Source: Dichetophora obliterata
Taxonomy: Eukaryota > Arthropoda > Insecta > Diptera > Sciomyzidae
Assembly (NCBI GenBank): GCA_963920525.1
Contig: OY986439.1
Coordinates: 27,352,819-27,416,818 of the forward strand
Length of the DNA stretch: 64,000 nt
Reading direction: 5' to 3'
The notes beneath the pieces are model-generated. The model was not told where the DNA came from, made no database searches, and saw nothing but the letters and a program-made list of their open reading frames with translations. A program made the translations under genes and the position numbers. This document shows positions 35,157 to 46,818 of the stretch, piece by piece (the first letter of the stretch is position 1; every line of letters starts with the position of its first letter).

Positions 35157-35971
35157 ACGGATCATATACATAAACAATTTAGCTCATTGAGAAAATTTAA
35201 AGAGTATTTATGTATGTTTATATAATAACAATTACGTAATAAGCCTGCAAAATAATTAATATTTTCAGTAGTGATTGGATAACTAAAGTCTGCTTATCCT
35301 TAGCATGCTATTTTTGAAACGGTTAAGAATTAATTTCTTATATGAATTAAAAATAATTTATATGCTATAGATATTTCTTAATTTTAGAATATTCTATTTT
35401 TAATACACAACGCAAAATTGATATGGTGAACATGTATATTGTGTAAGTGTTATGATATAAATAGATAAAATAAGCTTTAATTTTTTATATTAATCCAATA
35501 ATGAAATAATTTAAATAAATTATTTTAATAATATGTGTTTTTGATATGCTAACACTTTTGCTTAATGAAATAGTTTCAGTAATATATATAAAAAATTTAA
35601 TAAATTGCTATAAGCTCTTAACAAAAATAATTCTAACTTCATATGCCGACTGTAGCTACACAATTAGAATTCACAACGTCTACAAAAAATTTCCAGCTAA
35701 CTGCGCCAATAACAATTACCAAGGAAATCTACAAACAAGGACGCACAGCGAAGAACAAGAAAATAGCGTAACTTTTAAAACTTTTTGATATTCATCCTAC
35801 ATATAGGACGGACGGGCTGCAGTATGAGCTTTCGCACATCCTATATGTCCGTCCGACCTGTCAAATCCGTCCTACATGTAGGATAGTCCGAAACCCCCTA
35901 TTAGCATGAAAATTCTTATATATCAGTAAGGCGGTCCTTGGCAGGACAACGTCTTGCAGGGAATACTAATA
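35157..35971. other. AT-rich intron with a palindrome cluster
   Basis: 35790-35886 contains TCCTACATATAGGACGGACG, CCTATATGTCCGTCCG and CCGTCCTACATGTAGGA, all variants of one palindromic motif in alternating orientation. The rest shows nothing recognisable. Confidence 0.45.
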
Positions 35972-36899
35972 CAGGGTTGCCCATATTCGAAGCGCTCATT
36001 TTATTTTTAAATAAAGAAACCACAATTTTTTGTCTGTTTGTCATGAATATCATTTAATTGGGTTCAAGTAGATTTGCTTACATTATTTCTTGAATATGAT
36101 ATCTCGTAAATGGTCGCCATTGGCCTCTACGACATATTGTGCCCGTTTTGCAGCATTTTCCATGGTTTTCTTCAACATTTCGATGGGAATGGCGGTTATT
36201 TCTTGACGGATGTTGGTTTTCAGCTCTTCTAGGGTCTTTGGCTTGTTGACGTAAACCTTTGATTTCAAATAACCCCACAAAAAGAAGTCTGGAGGCGTTA
36301 AATCTGGTGATCTTGGCGGCCAATCGAAATCACCATTTTTTGACATCAAACGGCCAGGGAACAATTTCTTCAAAAAATCGATTGTAGTGCGGCTTGTGTG
36401 TGGTGACGCGCCGTCTTGTTGAAACCAGTAGTGCCTGATACGCTTTCGACGAACGATTGGCATGAAAAAATTGTTTATCATATCGCGATAACGCTCCTGA
36501 TTGACAGTAACTCTGTGGCCATTATCATCTTCGAAAAAGAACGGCCCAATGAGCATTTTAGCACAAACGCCGCACCAAACAGTGACTTTTGCATCGTGAA
36601 GAGGTACCTCTTGAATCTCTTGTGGATTTTCAGTGGCATAAATACGGCAATTTTGTTTGTTTACCGTTCCGTTCAACTGAAAATGAGCTTCATCGCTCAT
36701 TGAGTTGAGTTTTCACTATTGACTTGTTTTGTTGAATGTAAATTTCAACAATTTTAGAGCGTTCGCGTGGCGTGTACTGTTCCATTGTAAACATTTGCTT
36801 GGAATGACGCTTCAAACGCGGTATGTCATTAGTCGATTTGGCATCACTGCGGAAAGTTACAGTGTTGCCAGATGGGCACTTCGAATAAGGGCTACCCTG
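35972..36899 (-). mobile_element. DD41D mariner-like (rosa/VS-type) element, internally deleted
   Basis: TIRs CAGGGTTGCCCATATTCGAA and, inverted, CAGGGTAGCCCTTATTCGAA bound a 928-bp element. TA precedes the left end; the right flank is AT. The transposase is on the minus strand (36788-36083) and is described separately. Confidence 0.85.
36083..36788 (-). pseudogene. DD41D mariner-like transposase, N-terminal domain mostly deleted
   Basis: Only the first ~30 residues of the helix-turn-helix domain remain (MEQYTPRERSKIVEIYIQQN...). They run in a different frame straight into the catalytic domain (MSDEAHFQLNGTVNKQ, from 36700). All three acidic residues are visible: D in MSDEAHF, D in WFQQDGASPH, and D in SPDLTPPDFFLW. 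I count 41 residues between the second and third, hence DD41D. The C-terminus is complete (stop at 36083). Loss of DNA-binding helices and the frame shift make it non-functional as a full transposase, although the 205-codon catalytic part is still open. Confidence 0.85.
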
Positions 36900-37885
36900 A
36901 TTTATTGTATAGGTTTTCGCTTCGGTCGGCAGTCCTGCTATACTTTTCACTGCTATACTTTTTTTTTATGTGATCGATTGGTCCTCATTGAAGAGTGAAA
37001 AGTTAAAAAAGTGCAGTTTTTTAAAGTAAAATAATATTAAAACAGAAGTTCTTATTAAACAAATAAGAAAAAGCAGGAACCACCATCGGGCATAAACTTA
37101 ATAACCTGCATGGACTTCTAAATTAAAAAATTTTGGATAAATTTTTAAAAATCTTGTAAAGTACATATAAAAAGTTTAAATAAAATATGCACTTTGGAAA
37201 CAATAAGCGATGTAGAGTGGCACATATTCGTTTAAAAATAACCTTTTTTTGAACATATAATACCGTTTTTTCTATCAATTACGCTGTGCGCCACCATTTT
37301 TGTGATCGGTATGCCACAATTTTTTCTTATAGATTTCAGCCTGCTGAACACGAAAATCCCAATAAAAATTTTTTCTAGGCATAGGTTTTCGAGATATATA
37401 TTTTTGAATTTTTTACCCGATATTTTTGGACATAGCTCTATACATTTTACCATATCTTCAGTTTTAATTGACCGATTTGGTTATAAAAAGTATCAAATTA
37501 AAGAAAAATATTTTTACTTTAAATTTAATTGATCAATTTTGCCAACCATTGCGTAGTTTCTGCACAATTGAAAGAAATATAAAAAATAAATTATATTTTT
37601 CGGTGAAAAATAAAATCGAAAAATCCTTAAAAATTTAGCAAAAATAGAACACACCGAAATATGCACAGTTTATTAGTTTATGCATGAGATGGTTCTTTAA
37701 GGAAAAGATTGAGTTAACTATAAAGAAAATTTATGGAAGAATAACGAAGTTAGAGACAACAAGGTACTAAAAATTGAATTTTTTTATTTTTTAAATTTTA
37801 TTTTTTGTAAAGTTAATGTTTAGGTCAAATTTTAATTAAGTTATTGTAAATGTATATTTTAAAAGTGATTTGGACTCCTTTTTTG
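36900..37885. other. AT-rich intron, no feature recognised
   Basis: The two mutually antisense frames around 37232-37532 have no recognisable domain. Confidence 0.4.
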
Positions 37886-39740
37886 CTAGTGTTCCTGGAA
37901 CCACTGCATCGAAAACTTTGAAACATGGATAGCGGCGTTATCTTGTTGGAAAATGCTGTCTTCATCCATTTGTTCATTCAAAAACGAGATGAGAGCTTCG
38001 TCCAACAATTCGGTGTATAACAACGAATTCATTTTCGGTGGAACAAAGCAAATATTTGCCTTGCCAGAAGCCGAAAACGCTGCCCATACCATAATGCTAC
38101 CGCCACCGAAGTTTTGCTTTGACAAGCGTACGTCGCACAGTGTAATGAGCCCATATAGCGAGTGGCCAAAAATAGAAGTAGTTGCTCAAGAATCATGAAA
38201 TTTTGTGAAAATTGGTTTTATTGTAGAGGAATTATTCTCACAAAATTTCGTTCGAATTGAAGGAAAGCCGCGCCCACACTCCATGCAACCGAAATCGGTA
38301 ATCTGGAATAGCTCCCCAAAAATTGTCCTAGATCAGTAAAATTTGGTGCACATAGTTCTTTTGCAGCTGTAAAAAGTTAATTTAAAAATGAATCAAATCG
38401 GCAGACTACACGCCCAAATCCCATATAACCGAAATCAGTAATCTGGTATATATACTCAAAAAATGATCCCAGATCATTTAAATTTGCTAAGCATTCGTTT
38501 TTTTTTTTGTAATTATAAATAGCAGGTGTGAAAATGAATCAAATCGGCAGACTAGCACGCCCAACTTCCAAATAACTGAAATCGGTAATTTGGTAAAGGA
38601 CCCCAAAAAATTATCCTATATCTGTACAATTATACATCTGTAAAATGTTTAAAATATAAGGAATATGTTAAGGAAGTGTTTTATTTGAAAGTTTTATTAA
38701 AAAAAATTATTTTTTTTTTATTTGAAAGCTTGTGAGAATTTGCTCTATTTTTTCATATAAAATTGCTTATTTTCGCCAAAACATGCTCCACAAAAGTGGG
38801 CGTAAGGTCGTTATAATTGAGTTTTGGCAAACCAAATTTTGAGAACATGTTGAGAAAATATTGATAGTAGACATATAAAAATATAATACCAAAAAAGTCT
38901 GTATGTTCTTATTTTGTTTTTTTAACTTTGTGAAAAATTTGTTATTTTTTCATATAAAATTGCTCATTTCGTCCAAAACATGCTCCTGAAAAGAAGGCGT
39001 AAAGTCGTTATTTTTGAGTTTTGGCAAATCAAATTTCGGGAATATGTTGAGAAAGAGTTGTTATAAGACTTATTAAAATTAACAAAAAAAAAAAAAACAA
39101 AAATGCTGTTTTCTTTTCATTGTTTCTCAAAATTTTCGTTTTTTTTTTAGATTTCTAAGACCCATCTTTAGTTGTACAAAATTTTTTATGTTTGCTTTTA
39201 ATTAACCTTTTTTTACATGTAAAATAAATATAAGTTATTTTTTTTTTGCATACTTTCATTACTAAAATTTACGTCTTATGAAAAAAATACAGTAGTTTGA
39301 CATAACTAAAAAATACCATGTTTTCAATTGAACTTTGGAAGAGTGGCATACCCGTAACTGAAAAAATATGGCAAAGTCCTTTTAAACTTGAAATATTAAT
39401 ACTCTAATCTACGATTCTGCATATTTTGATATACTAATTAATGACTGTTTTTTCTTAAACTATTTTCGGCTGCACTCGTTACACTGTGCGTCGTTATTTC
39501 TTAAATCGTGCCAACAGCATGCGTACGAGTGTGGATCGTCTAGATTGAATTTTTCCTCATCAGAGAACGCAACATTGTCCCACTCTTTAGTCCAGTGAAT
39601 GTAGTTGCGTGTATGTGCTAAGCGACCTTCTTTATGTTGCAACTTCAATATGGGCTTGCACCGAGGTTTCTTCTACTTTAAGCTTTCTGTTGCAATGTGC
39701 TTAGGCGTCACTGGAAGACCCAATTTATTTTTGATCTGAG
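37886..39740 (-). pseudogene. Tc3-like (Tc1/mariner) transposase relic, split by a Transib-like element
   Basis: The minus strand first gives KLQHKEGRLAHTRNYIHWTK then VAFSDEEKFNLDDPHSY (first catalytic D) and WHDLRNN up to 39489. After the 1353-bp insertion it continues with SKQNFGGGSIMVWAAFSASG and IFQQDNAAIHVSKF (second D), to a stop at 37886. Removing the insert and one CGTCG copy leaves a continuous frame across the site. The third acidic residue and C-terminus are lost, and stops occur before 39648. Element TIRs were not found. Confidence 0.82.
38136..39488. mobile_element. Transib-like non-autonomous element with 12/23 RSS-like ends
   Basis: Perfect 5-bp duplication CGTCG at 38131-38135 and 39489-39493. 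The left end is CACAGTG (38136-38142), a 23-base spacer, and CCAAAAATA (38166-38174). The right end on the minus strand is CACAGTG (39488-39482), a 12-base spacer, and CCGAAAATA (39469-39461). GC-rich 5-bp duplications and CACWGTG ends are the mark of Transib, the transposon family related to RAG1. No RAG1-like ORF is present. The interior has two diverged repeat sets: GAATCAAATCGGCAGACTA at 38383 and 38536, and GTCGTTAT(A/T)(A/T)TTGAGTTTTGGC at 38808 and 39005. Confidence 0.82.
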
Positions 39741-39809
39741 TGATTTTGATCTGAGTGAAAAGATTTTGATTCCCCTTTGTAGATTTTTTAACGCCATAAA
39801 TAAACGGTA

Positions 39810-40805
39810 TTTTTTATAGAGTAATACAAATTTGAGTTAGGATCACTGCTTTATTTGACCACTTCTTTAACAGCTGATAGTTGCTATTTGTTAAGTTTGC
39901 TTTGACATTTTATTATGGATCGACTTACACTAGAGCAACGAGTTCAAATTGTGGAAATTTTTTATCAAAATAATGGTTCTGTTCGTCAAACTTATCGTGC
40001 ACTTCGTCCATTTTATGGCGTACTTAATCGTCCTTCAGAGCTGCTAATTCGAAGAGCAATAGATCGTTTTCAGACCACATTTACTGTTACTGTTAATGTG
40101 CATCCCGTGAGACGCCAGACAGTGCGTACTGAAGAATCTGTACCCGCTGTACAGGAAAGAATTGAAGATGATCTTAATCAAGCAATTCGTCGTCGTTCTC
40201 AGCAACTGGGGTTGTGTCCTTCCACTTTATGGAAGATTTTACGAAAAGATCTTGGCTTAAAACCTTTCAAGGTTCAACTTGTGCAGGAATTAAAGCCAAA
40301 CGACCATCGTATGCGCCGCCAATTCGGCGAATGGGCTGAGGCACAAATTGATATTGATTTTGAATTTCCATGGTAAATTTTATTTTCCGATGAAGCCCAT
40401 TTTTGGTTGAATGGATACGTAAATAAACAGAATTGTCGTATTTCGAGTGAGGAGAATCCACAAGCTTTTGTCGAAACACCATTACATCCACAGAAAATAA
40501 CTGTTTGGTGCGCTTTATGGGCTGGCCGAGTCATTGGCCCATATGTTTTCAAAAACGATGATGGTCAGAATGTTACTGTCAATGGTGAACGGTATAGGAA
40601 CATGATTCGAAATTTTTTCGTACCTCAATTAGCTGGCATTAATCTTGCTGATACGTGGTTCCAACAGAGCCTATTGATTTACTCAAGGAAACTTTTGAAC
40701 AATAATGTCATAAAATTTTCTATCCAATAAAGCCCGCTTCATTGATATTAAAAAATATATTACTATGTTTTATTATGATTTAAACTTGTATCACTCTATA
40801 AAAAA
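39810..40805 (+). mobile_element. Second mariner-like element of the DD41D type
   Basis: TIRs TTTTTTATAGAGTAATACAA (39810) and, inverted, TTTTTTATAGAGTGATACAA (40805) bound a 996-bp element. The target duplication is unclear. It carries a broken plus-strand transposase. Confidence 0.8.
39915..40700 (+). pseudogene. Mariner-like transposase, broken by a stop and a deletion
   Basis: Begins MDRLTLEQRVQIVEIFYQNN (N-terminal helix-turn-helix), with a second HTH-like part (LCPSTLWKILRKDLGLKPF). An in-frame TAA at 40374-40376 interrupts the frame just before ILFSDEAHFWLNGYVNKQN, the first catalytic D. The frame continues to ADTWFQQ and then jumps. IDLLKETFEQ appears in another frame, so the second catalytic D (QQDGA) has been deleted. 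It resembles the element at 35972 closely (VNKQNCRI, YRNMI.NFF) but is a separate family copy with different TIRs. Confidence 0.85.
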
Positions 40806-41001
40806 CACACATTATATAATAAACTTTTTAGAAAATAGCTTCTAAAGATCCCAGGTTTAGGTCCATTCAGATTATTTAGATGTTTATTCACCAAAATTTT
40901 CCATTTTACGCTTAGGTCCATTTATCCATTTAGATTGTTATATTAATGTGTTTACAAATCACCAGATGCATCAGATATATGTTTGAAAGAACTTTACATA
41001 A
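40806..41001. other. Short AT-rich spacer between two elements
   Basis: Nothing recognised. Confidence 0.4.
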
Positions 41002-42600
41002 TCAACGACGGTACTGCAGGTAATCTATAATTTTATGTTTGATTGAGTCCATGGATTCACTTAAGGATATAACATCAGATACAAAATTAAAATCACCGCA
41101 AGCTCTTCTATGAGGTTCATTTTGCAAATAATTAGTTCTACAAAAGTTCATGTGGAGTAACTCGAAAGATCTTCTAGGACGAAGAGGAATATTAAAATAT
41201 ATTTTACTCAATAAATATGGACTGTAGACATATCCATGTAAAAGTTTTGTAATCCAACAAGCATTTATCATAATTCTCCGATTTTTTAAAGAAGGAAGAT
41301 TTAAGAGTTGTAACCGATATTCATAAGATGGTAAGTGAAAATCAGTATTACAATAAAGATAGCTTAAGCAAAGCAAAAGAAATTGTTTCTGCACTGATTC
41401 AATGTCGTTTATGTAACAACCGTATCGTGGGTGAGGTGGGAAGTGAATAAGGTTTTCGTTATGAATGGATCATTAAACTCTTTTGCCCAACGTTTAATAA
41501 ATCTTAAAGTGCAATTTGTTCTATTTATTATTTTATTTACATGAATATTAAAGCATAGTTTAGGATCCATTGTAACTCCAAGATCATTGAAAATATCTAA
41601 GGACTCCAATGGATAACCACAAATTTTGAAGGTACATTTAATTGGTGGTTTGCGCAAGAAAGACATATGCTTGCATTTCTTCCTGTTGAGGTTCATACGG
41701 TTCGTTTTGCACCAGTTATATAGATTATCAATGTCGGCATTTGATTTCAATTTTTAAAAGAAAGGAAGAGTTTGACGTCGTCAGCAAACATTAAGATGCT
41801 AGAATGCATTATGACAGATGGCAAATCGTTTATAAAAGTAGAAACAGAAGGGGCCCAAGATGTCTTCCTTGAGGTACTCCTGAAGTTAATTCATGTGATT
41901 TCTTGAGCTTAAAAATAACAGACTGTGTTCTATTGCTTAAGTAAGATTCAATCTACTTTACCAATGGTATAGGAAATCCAACAAGATGTAATTTTAAGAT
42001 CAATAGTTTGTGATATACAACGTCAAAAGCTTTGCTAAAATCCGTGTAAATAACATCAGTCTGCATGCCTTTTCCAAAGTTTTCTATAGTTTTTGATGTA
42101 AATTCGAGAAGGTTAGTAACAGTAGATTTTCCAGAAAGGAATCCATGTTGGAAAGGAGACATTAGAGATTTAACGCTATGCGATAGTCGTGATGTAACAA
42201 TTGCCTCTAAAAGTTTAGGCAAAGCGCTTAATTTTGCGATGCCACGGTAGTTATCAACTAAAGACCTATTTCTGGATCTATGCAGCGGAATGATAAATGA
42301 ATGCTTCCAGGCTGCAGGAAAATAGCAGGATTTTAATGATGAAGTAAATAGTAAAGAGATTGAAGTTACTAATTCTTCACAGCAGTATTTTAATATACAT
42401 GAAGGTATGTTATCAGGACCACTTTTATATGATGTTTTAATATTTTTTAAAAATGATAATGCTGTGTTTGTGTCAATTATTGGGAAATAAATATCCCCAG
42501 ATTGAATATTGAAAACTTGGAATATGGCGATTGAAAACTTTGAAGCAAGATTTCTCGAATATTTGAAATCGAACTAAAGCTGTTATCGTTATTGACACAG
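41002..42600 (-). pseudogene. LINE reverse transcriptase fragment (Jockey/CR1-like)
   Basis: The minus strand gives, in order: DNIPSCILKYCCEELV, CYFPAAWKHSFIIPLHRSRN and YRGIAKLSALPKLLEAIVTS. Then FQHGFLSGKSTVTNLLEF, DVIYTDFSKAFDVV (RT motif A), NWCKTNRMNLNRKKCKHMSF and NDLGVTMDPKLCF follow. The C-terminal part reaches HKIIDYLQYRR and a stop at 41002. Motif C (the second Asp pair) falls in a gap with frame breaks near 41750-41950. At least three frames are needed, so it is dead. The 5' ORF is missing, typical of truncated LINE insertions. Confidence 0.85.
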
Positions 42601-42642
42601 ATTTCTCTTAAGTAACAACTTTTCATACAAATATGTGTTGCA

Positions 42643-42903
42643 CATTGGCGTCGGAAGCGGGGGGGCAAGGTGGGCAGTTGCCCCCCACTTTTTTAGCTAG
42701 ATAAACAATTTAAAAGGAAAAGTTATTCAAAATATCAGTTTTTTTACAACGATAATATTTTTGTATTATATATTTTCCTCTTCTTTCTCTCTTCTTCATG
42801 TTTCATGTGAAGAAATTTTGGTGAACTTTTTTGCACCACCATTTGTACTGCCCCCCCCCATTTGTACTGCCCCCCCAGATGAAATTCGCTTCCGACGCGC
42901 TTG
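42643..42903. mobile_element. hAT MITE with poly-C/poly-G tracts
   Basis: Ends CATTGGCGTCGGAAGC and, inverted, CAAGCGCGTCGGAAGC, with a perfect 8-bp duplication GTGTTGCA (42635-42642, 42904-42911). Subterminal GGGGGGGCA on the left pairs with CCCCCC tracts on the right. Reading frames here are by-products. Confidence 0.85.
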
Positions 42904-44206
42904 GTGTTGCAGCAGGAAAATCTATAGTTTTCAAGTTATGATTATAATTTTTTGAAACTTTTTGATGTCAAAATTGATTGGGAATTTCTGCAAATTTACT
43001 TGCTGTGAAAAATGTTACTAATTTAGTATACATTCACATATGTTACATAGAAACATGCTTATTCAATCCTCATACAGTTCAATTCTGTAGGTCTGTGCAA
43101 TGCTAAAAATTATTTTATCAATGCTAATCTTATGGCTTAGGACATTTCAGGCTCATTTAAAAATTAATTTTTTCAAAGCTCATATTTCGAGCCGTAGGTC
43201 ACCAATCCAAAGTCTAACATATTTCTGCATATCTATGTAACAGTAATTTCAAACGATAAATGATTTGCCTCTTTATATATTAAAGTCAAAAAAACTGTAC
43301 GTCATCTTACGTTCTTATCATATTAATATGATGATAATATCAAAAGATTTCAATGAAAGGCATTGTATTTTATGATTCAACGTTGTCCTTATGAAAAAAA
43401 GCCGCCATATCTACGTCAACCGGTCGTCATCCCTTCCTTCTTTGAATCGCTCTTGCACTTTTGACACCACAAAGTTGCAGATAAACAAATGAATGTATTC
43501 AATGAAATAAAATACAATAGTACTAAGTACAGTAGGCAACACTTTTTGTGTTAATTTCATTAACAAATTAAAATAAAACAAAAACAAATAATCACTACGT
43601 TACTTCATTGTTTATTGTTTCGCTTTTGTTTTGTTTTTTGTTTTTTTTTTTTTTAAATACTTAAAAGAAATATAATTGCAAATGAATTCAATTAAATGTT
43701 GCTTATCGCTTATATACAAAAGTTGCAAGAAAAGCAACAACAGAAACAACAATACCAATATTATTAGTGATGCATTGCATACAATTAAGCAATTCTTGAG
43801 CAATGACACATTCAGATGCATTCACAATAGATAGGAAACAAGGGGAGAAAACAAAGCCAACCATAAAAGAGTTCCAACAACAATCGATGTATACGAACAG
43901 ATAATGATATATGGCATTATCACTGTATGTCAATCATAAAGTCAAAATGCAAGCAAGTGGCTTTTATAACGACCACTGATAAAAGTGACACATAAGAAAT
44001 ACTTAAATAAATAATAAATTAGTTCACATAGAAACCCAGTAGTTTTGGTATTAATTTATTAAAAAAATAGCAGAGTTATTTAATTACGAGATGGCTCGTA
44101 GAGAAAAAAATTAAGTAAGCTCAAAAAACCAGACTCATCTACTGGATATCTTCAAAACAGTTTAAAGAAAAACATTACTAGCTTGTTTTTAATACATAAA
44201 TATATT
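42904..44206. other. Single-copy-looking intron
   Basis: No TIR pair or exon seen. The small frames at 43612-43933 lack domain or codon support. Confidence 0.4.
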
Positions 44207-44342
44207 GGGCCTCATTCGTAAACATTTTAAAGTCGAGTCTAAATTAAGTGTGAGCTTTTTTGACATTATTTCTACAGAATTTGCTGCCAAAGAGCTGAGA
44301 CTAAATTTAGAGTCTACTTTAAAATGCTTATGAATAAAGCCC
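44207..44342. mobile_element. Small Harbinger-like MITE (GGGCYTYATTC ends)
   Basis: Left GGGCCTCATTCGTAAACATT and inverted right GGGCTTTATTCATAAGCATT, continuing through TTAAAGT...GA(G/C)TCTAAATT. 3-bp duplication ATT (44204-44206, 44343-44345). 136 bases, almost all stem. Confidence 0.8.
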
Positions 44343-45419
44343 ATTAACGTTAATTTGACGTTTTGGCATTCAAACCTGTCGATATAAAAAACAAATAAAA
44401 ATTTAAAACAAAATTAATTTAATATCACACAATAGATCTAAACAAAACACTACGCTTGTTATGTAAATATATTTAAGATAAAACCGGTATTCATAAGCTT
44501 TGTTAATCGAGCGCAACATTTTTTTTTTTTTAATTCTTTAGTTAAAATATTGAAGAAGAAAAAAATGGCACGAATAAACTTGGATTCTAAAAACTATTTT
44601 TAACTTTTGTTTTCATTTGAACAAATATGGCTTAAAATGGTTTTCAAATCGTTATAAAAGCCAAGTTTTTATGCAATGCTTGGCAAATTCTTATCTTTTT
44701 CTTTCCATTTAGCATGTGAATGACACAATAAGCGTTTATTTTTTAAAATTTAATTCTTATCTATGGACTTTTTTTAATCAGTAATTCGTCTTTTTTTTTT
44801 TTTTTTCTTTTGAGCAAATAATCACTTTTTTATTTCTTATTTTAGTGTCTTGTGGTCATTTTTTGTGGTTTTTATTTTGTGTTATTTATTCTCATACATT
44901 TTTCTAGCATATATTTTTTTTTTCATTAGTCAATCTGTCTTGCCTAAATGTTCACACCTTCGCACAAGTATTCATAGCGTATTTCCATTTGTCTTAAATT
45001 AACGTATTTAAACTAAGCACTGAGATCATCTTTGCGTCTAGATTTCGAAAAAAAGGTTGCCACAGTTAGTTAATTGGACTCAATCGTTTAATTTAGCAGC
45101 CGCTAGTTTTGTGCGAATTAATTAATGCTCAAATATTGTGAAACGTTATGACATAAACGATTTTTTATTATTAACAAATAAGCAATTTGTACAAATTAAC
45201 AAAATTAATATATTGTTTTACAGTATTAAAATTTATCATTTTGGTGAAAGTTTCGTTACGTTGGGCTGTATTTGTTTTTTCTTTTTTGGCAAAATATGTT
45301 CATCGAATGCATATGCTTCATGGTTTTTATTTAAAATTAAAGTCACGAATCTTAATCATCTTCAAGAAATGATTTATGTTGTTTTTTTTTAAACCAAATT
45401 ATTTAACATGTGTACCAGA
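44343..45419. other. T-rich intron, no feature recognised
   Basis: Long T-runs (44519-44531, 44792-44808). Two overlapping plus frames at 45138-45392 are unsupported. Confidence 0.4.
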
Positions 45420-46818
45420 GAATTGCACAAACCTATTATCTATTTCAAGTCTATTTCAAGTAATTGCTTAAAATACAAGTTCAAGCTTGCCTGAGCTTGA
45501 TAATTTTCAATCAAGTATAACTTGAACTTGAATATAAATAAGCCCACGACAGCTTGCGACTGGCAAGTAAGCTAGCTTACAAGCGAACGGCACGAAGCCC
45601 CAAGTAAAGGAAAACTTGATGCCTTCGGCAAAAAGCTTGAAATTGAAGGCAAGTATCCAAATTAAAGCAAGTATCCGAAAACTCCAATGAGCTTGTGTAG
45701 GGAAAGCTTAAGCGAATTAGGACTTTTAAGGGTTCTGTGCACTCCGTGGTTGGCAGTTTTAGGGGGTAGCTGATTTCGAACTTGATGGCAAAATTTAAAA
45801 TTCAAGATGGCGCATAGAGTTGGCTCCAAGATTTTTCTTTTTTTTTTGCGAATTCTTGTTATTTTGAAATTCTGACAACGGATTTGATTTCGAATCTAAT
45901 GTCACAGTTTTAAAATTTAATATGGAGCTTAGGGTTGCCAGCTAAATTTTTACTACAGTATTGCCACTTTGTAAAATGTATTTTTAAGATTTTTAAACAT
46001 CATTTAACAGTGTTAGGGGGTCGTTTATTTCGAATATGAAATAAGAATTTTATTATAAAACAATTACACAGTTTTGAAATTCTGACAACGGATTCGGATT
46101 CAGCAGCCTATTTTTGCACAGTGTACGCGGCAGAAACGAATTCGTAAAAATAAAAATATAATTAGGTGGCAGCCCTATCCACAACATTGAATTTTAAAAT
46201 TCAGAATTCAGATTCGAAATCAGCGACCCCTTAACACTATTAAATTATGTTTAAAACTCTTAAAAATACATTTTACTAAGTGGCAATACTGTGGTACAAA
46301 TTTAAGTGGCAACCCTAACCTGCACCTTAAATTTTAAAACTGTGACATTAGATTCGAAATCAAATCCGTTGTCTGAATTTAAAAATTACAAGAATTCGCC
46401 AAAAAACACAAAAAATATAGGTGGCAACTCTATCCGCCATCTTGAATTTTAATTTTTGACATCAATTCCAAGATCAGCTATCCCCTAAAACTGGCAACCA
46501 CGAAGTCCACAGAATCCTTAAAAGTCCTATTACGCTTAAGCTTTCTTTACACAAGCTCATTGAATTTTTTGGATACTTACTTTAAATTCAATTAATTGGA
46601 TACTTGTGAGCTAACAAGCTTTTGCCGATCATTTCAAGCTTTTCAACTTTCTGCCCGAAAAAGTAAGTCTCAACAAGCTAAGCCAACGAGCAAGCATGAA
46701 TATGACTTGTATCTGTTTGGTATTTTTGCAAGCAGGCTTAAGTTTGTTTTTTCAAGTTTGGATACATACTTGAATTCAAGTACTTGAAAAGGCTTGAACT
46801 TCAAATAGGCTTGTGCAG
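45420..46818. mobile_element. Large foldback element rich in CAAGCTT/AAGCTTG
   Basis: The tips GCACAAACCTATT and, inverted, GCACAAGCCTATT lie at about 45426 and 46818. The arms contain many AAGCTTG/CTTGAA motifs, then a nearly exact inner inverted pair (AGCTTAAGCG, AATAGGACTTTTAAGG at 45705 and 46545). The core (45712-46544) repeats GGTGGCAACCCTA-type units shared with 14750-15480. Non-coding. Confidence 0.65.

Noticed and set aside
36078..36998. Other-frame ORFs over the DD41D transposase
   Set aside because: Shadows of the transposase frame, apart from the N-terminal fragment already annotated.
46120..46160. CACAGTG inside the foldback core
   Set aside because: The homologous repeat units elsewhere lack the heptamer, so it is a chance substitution product.
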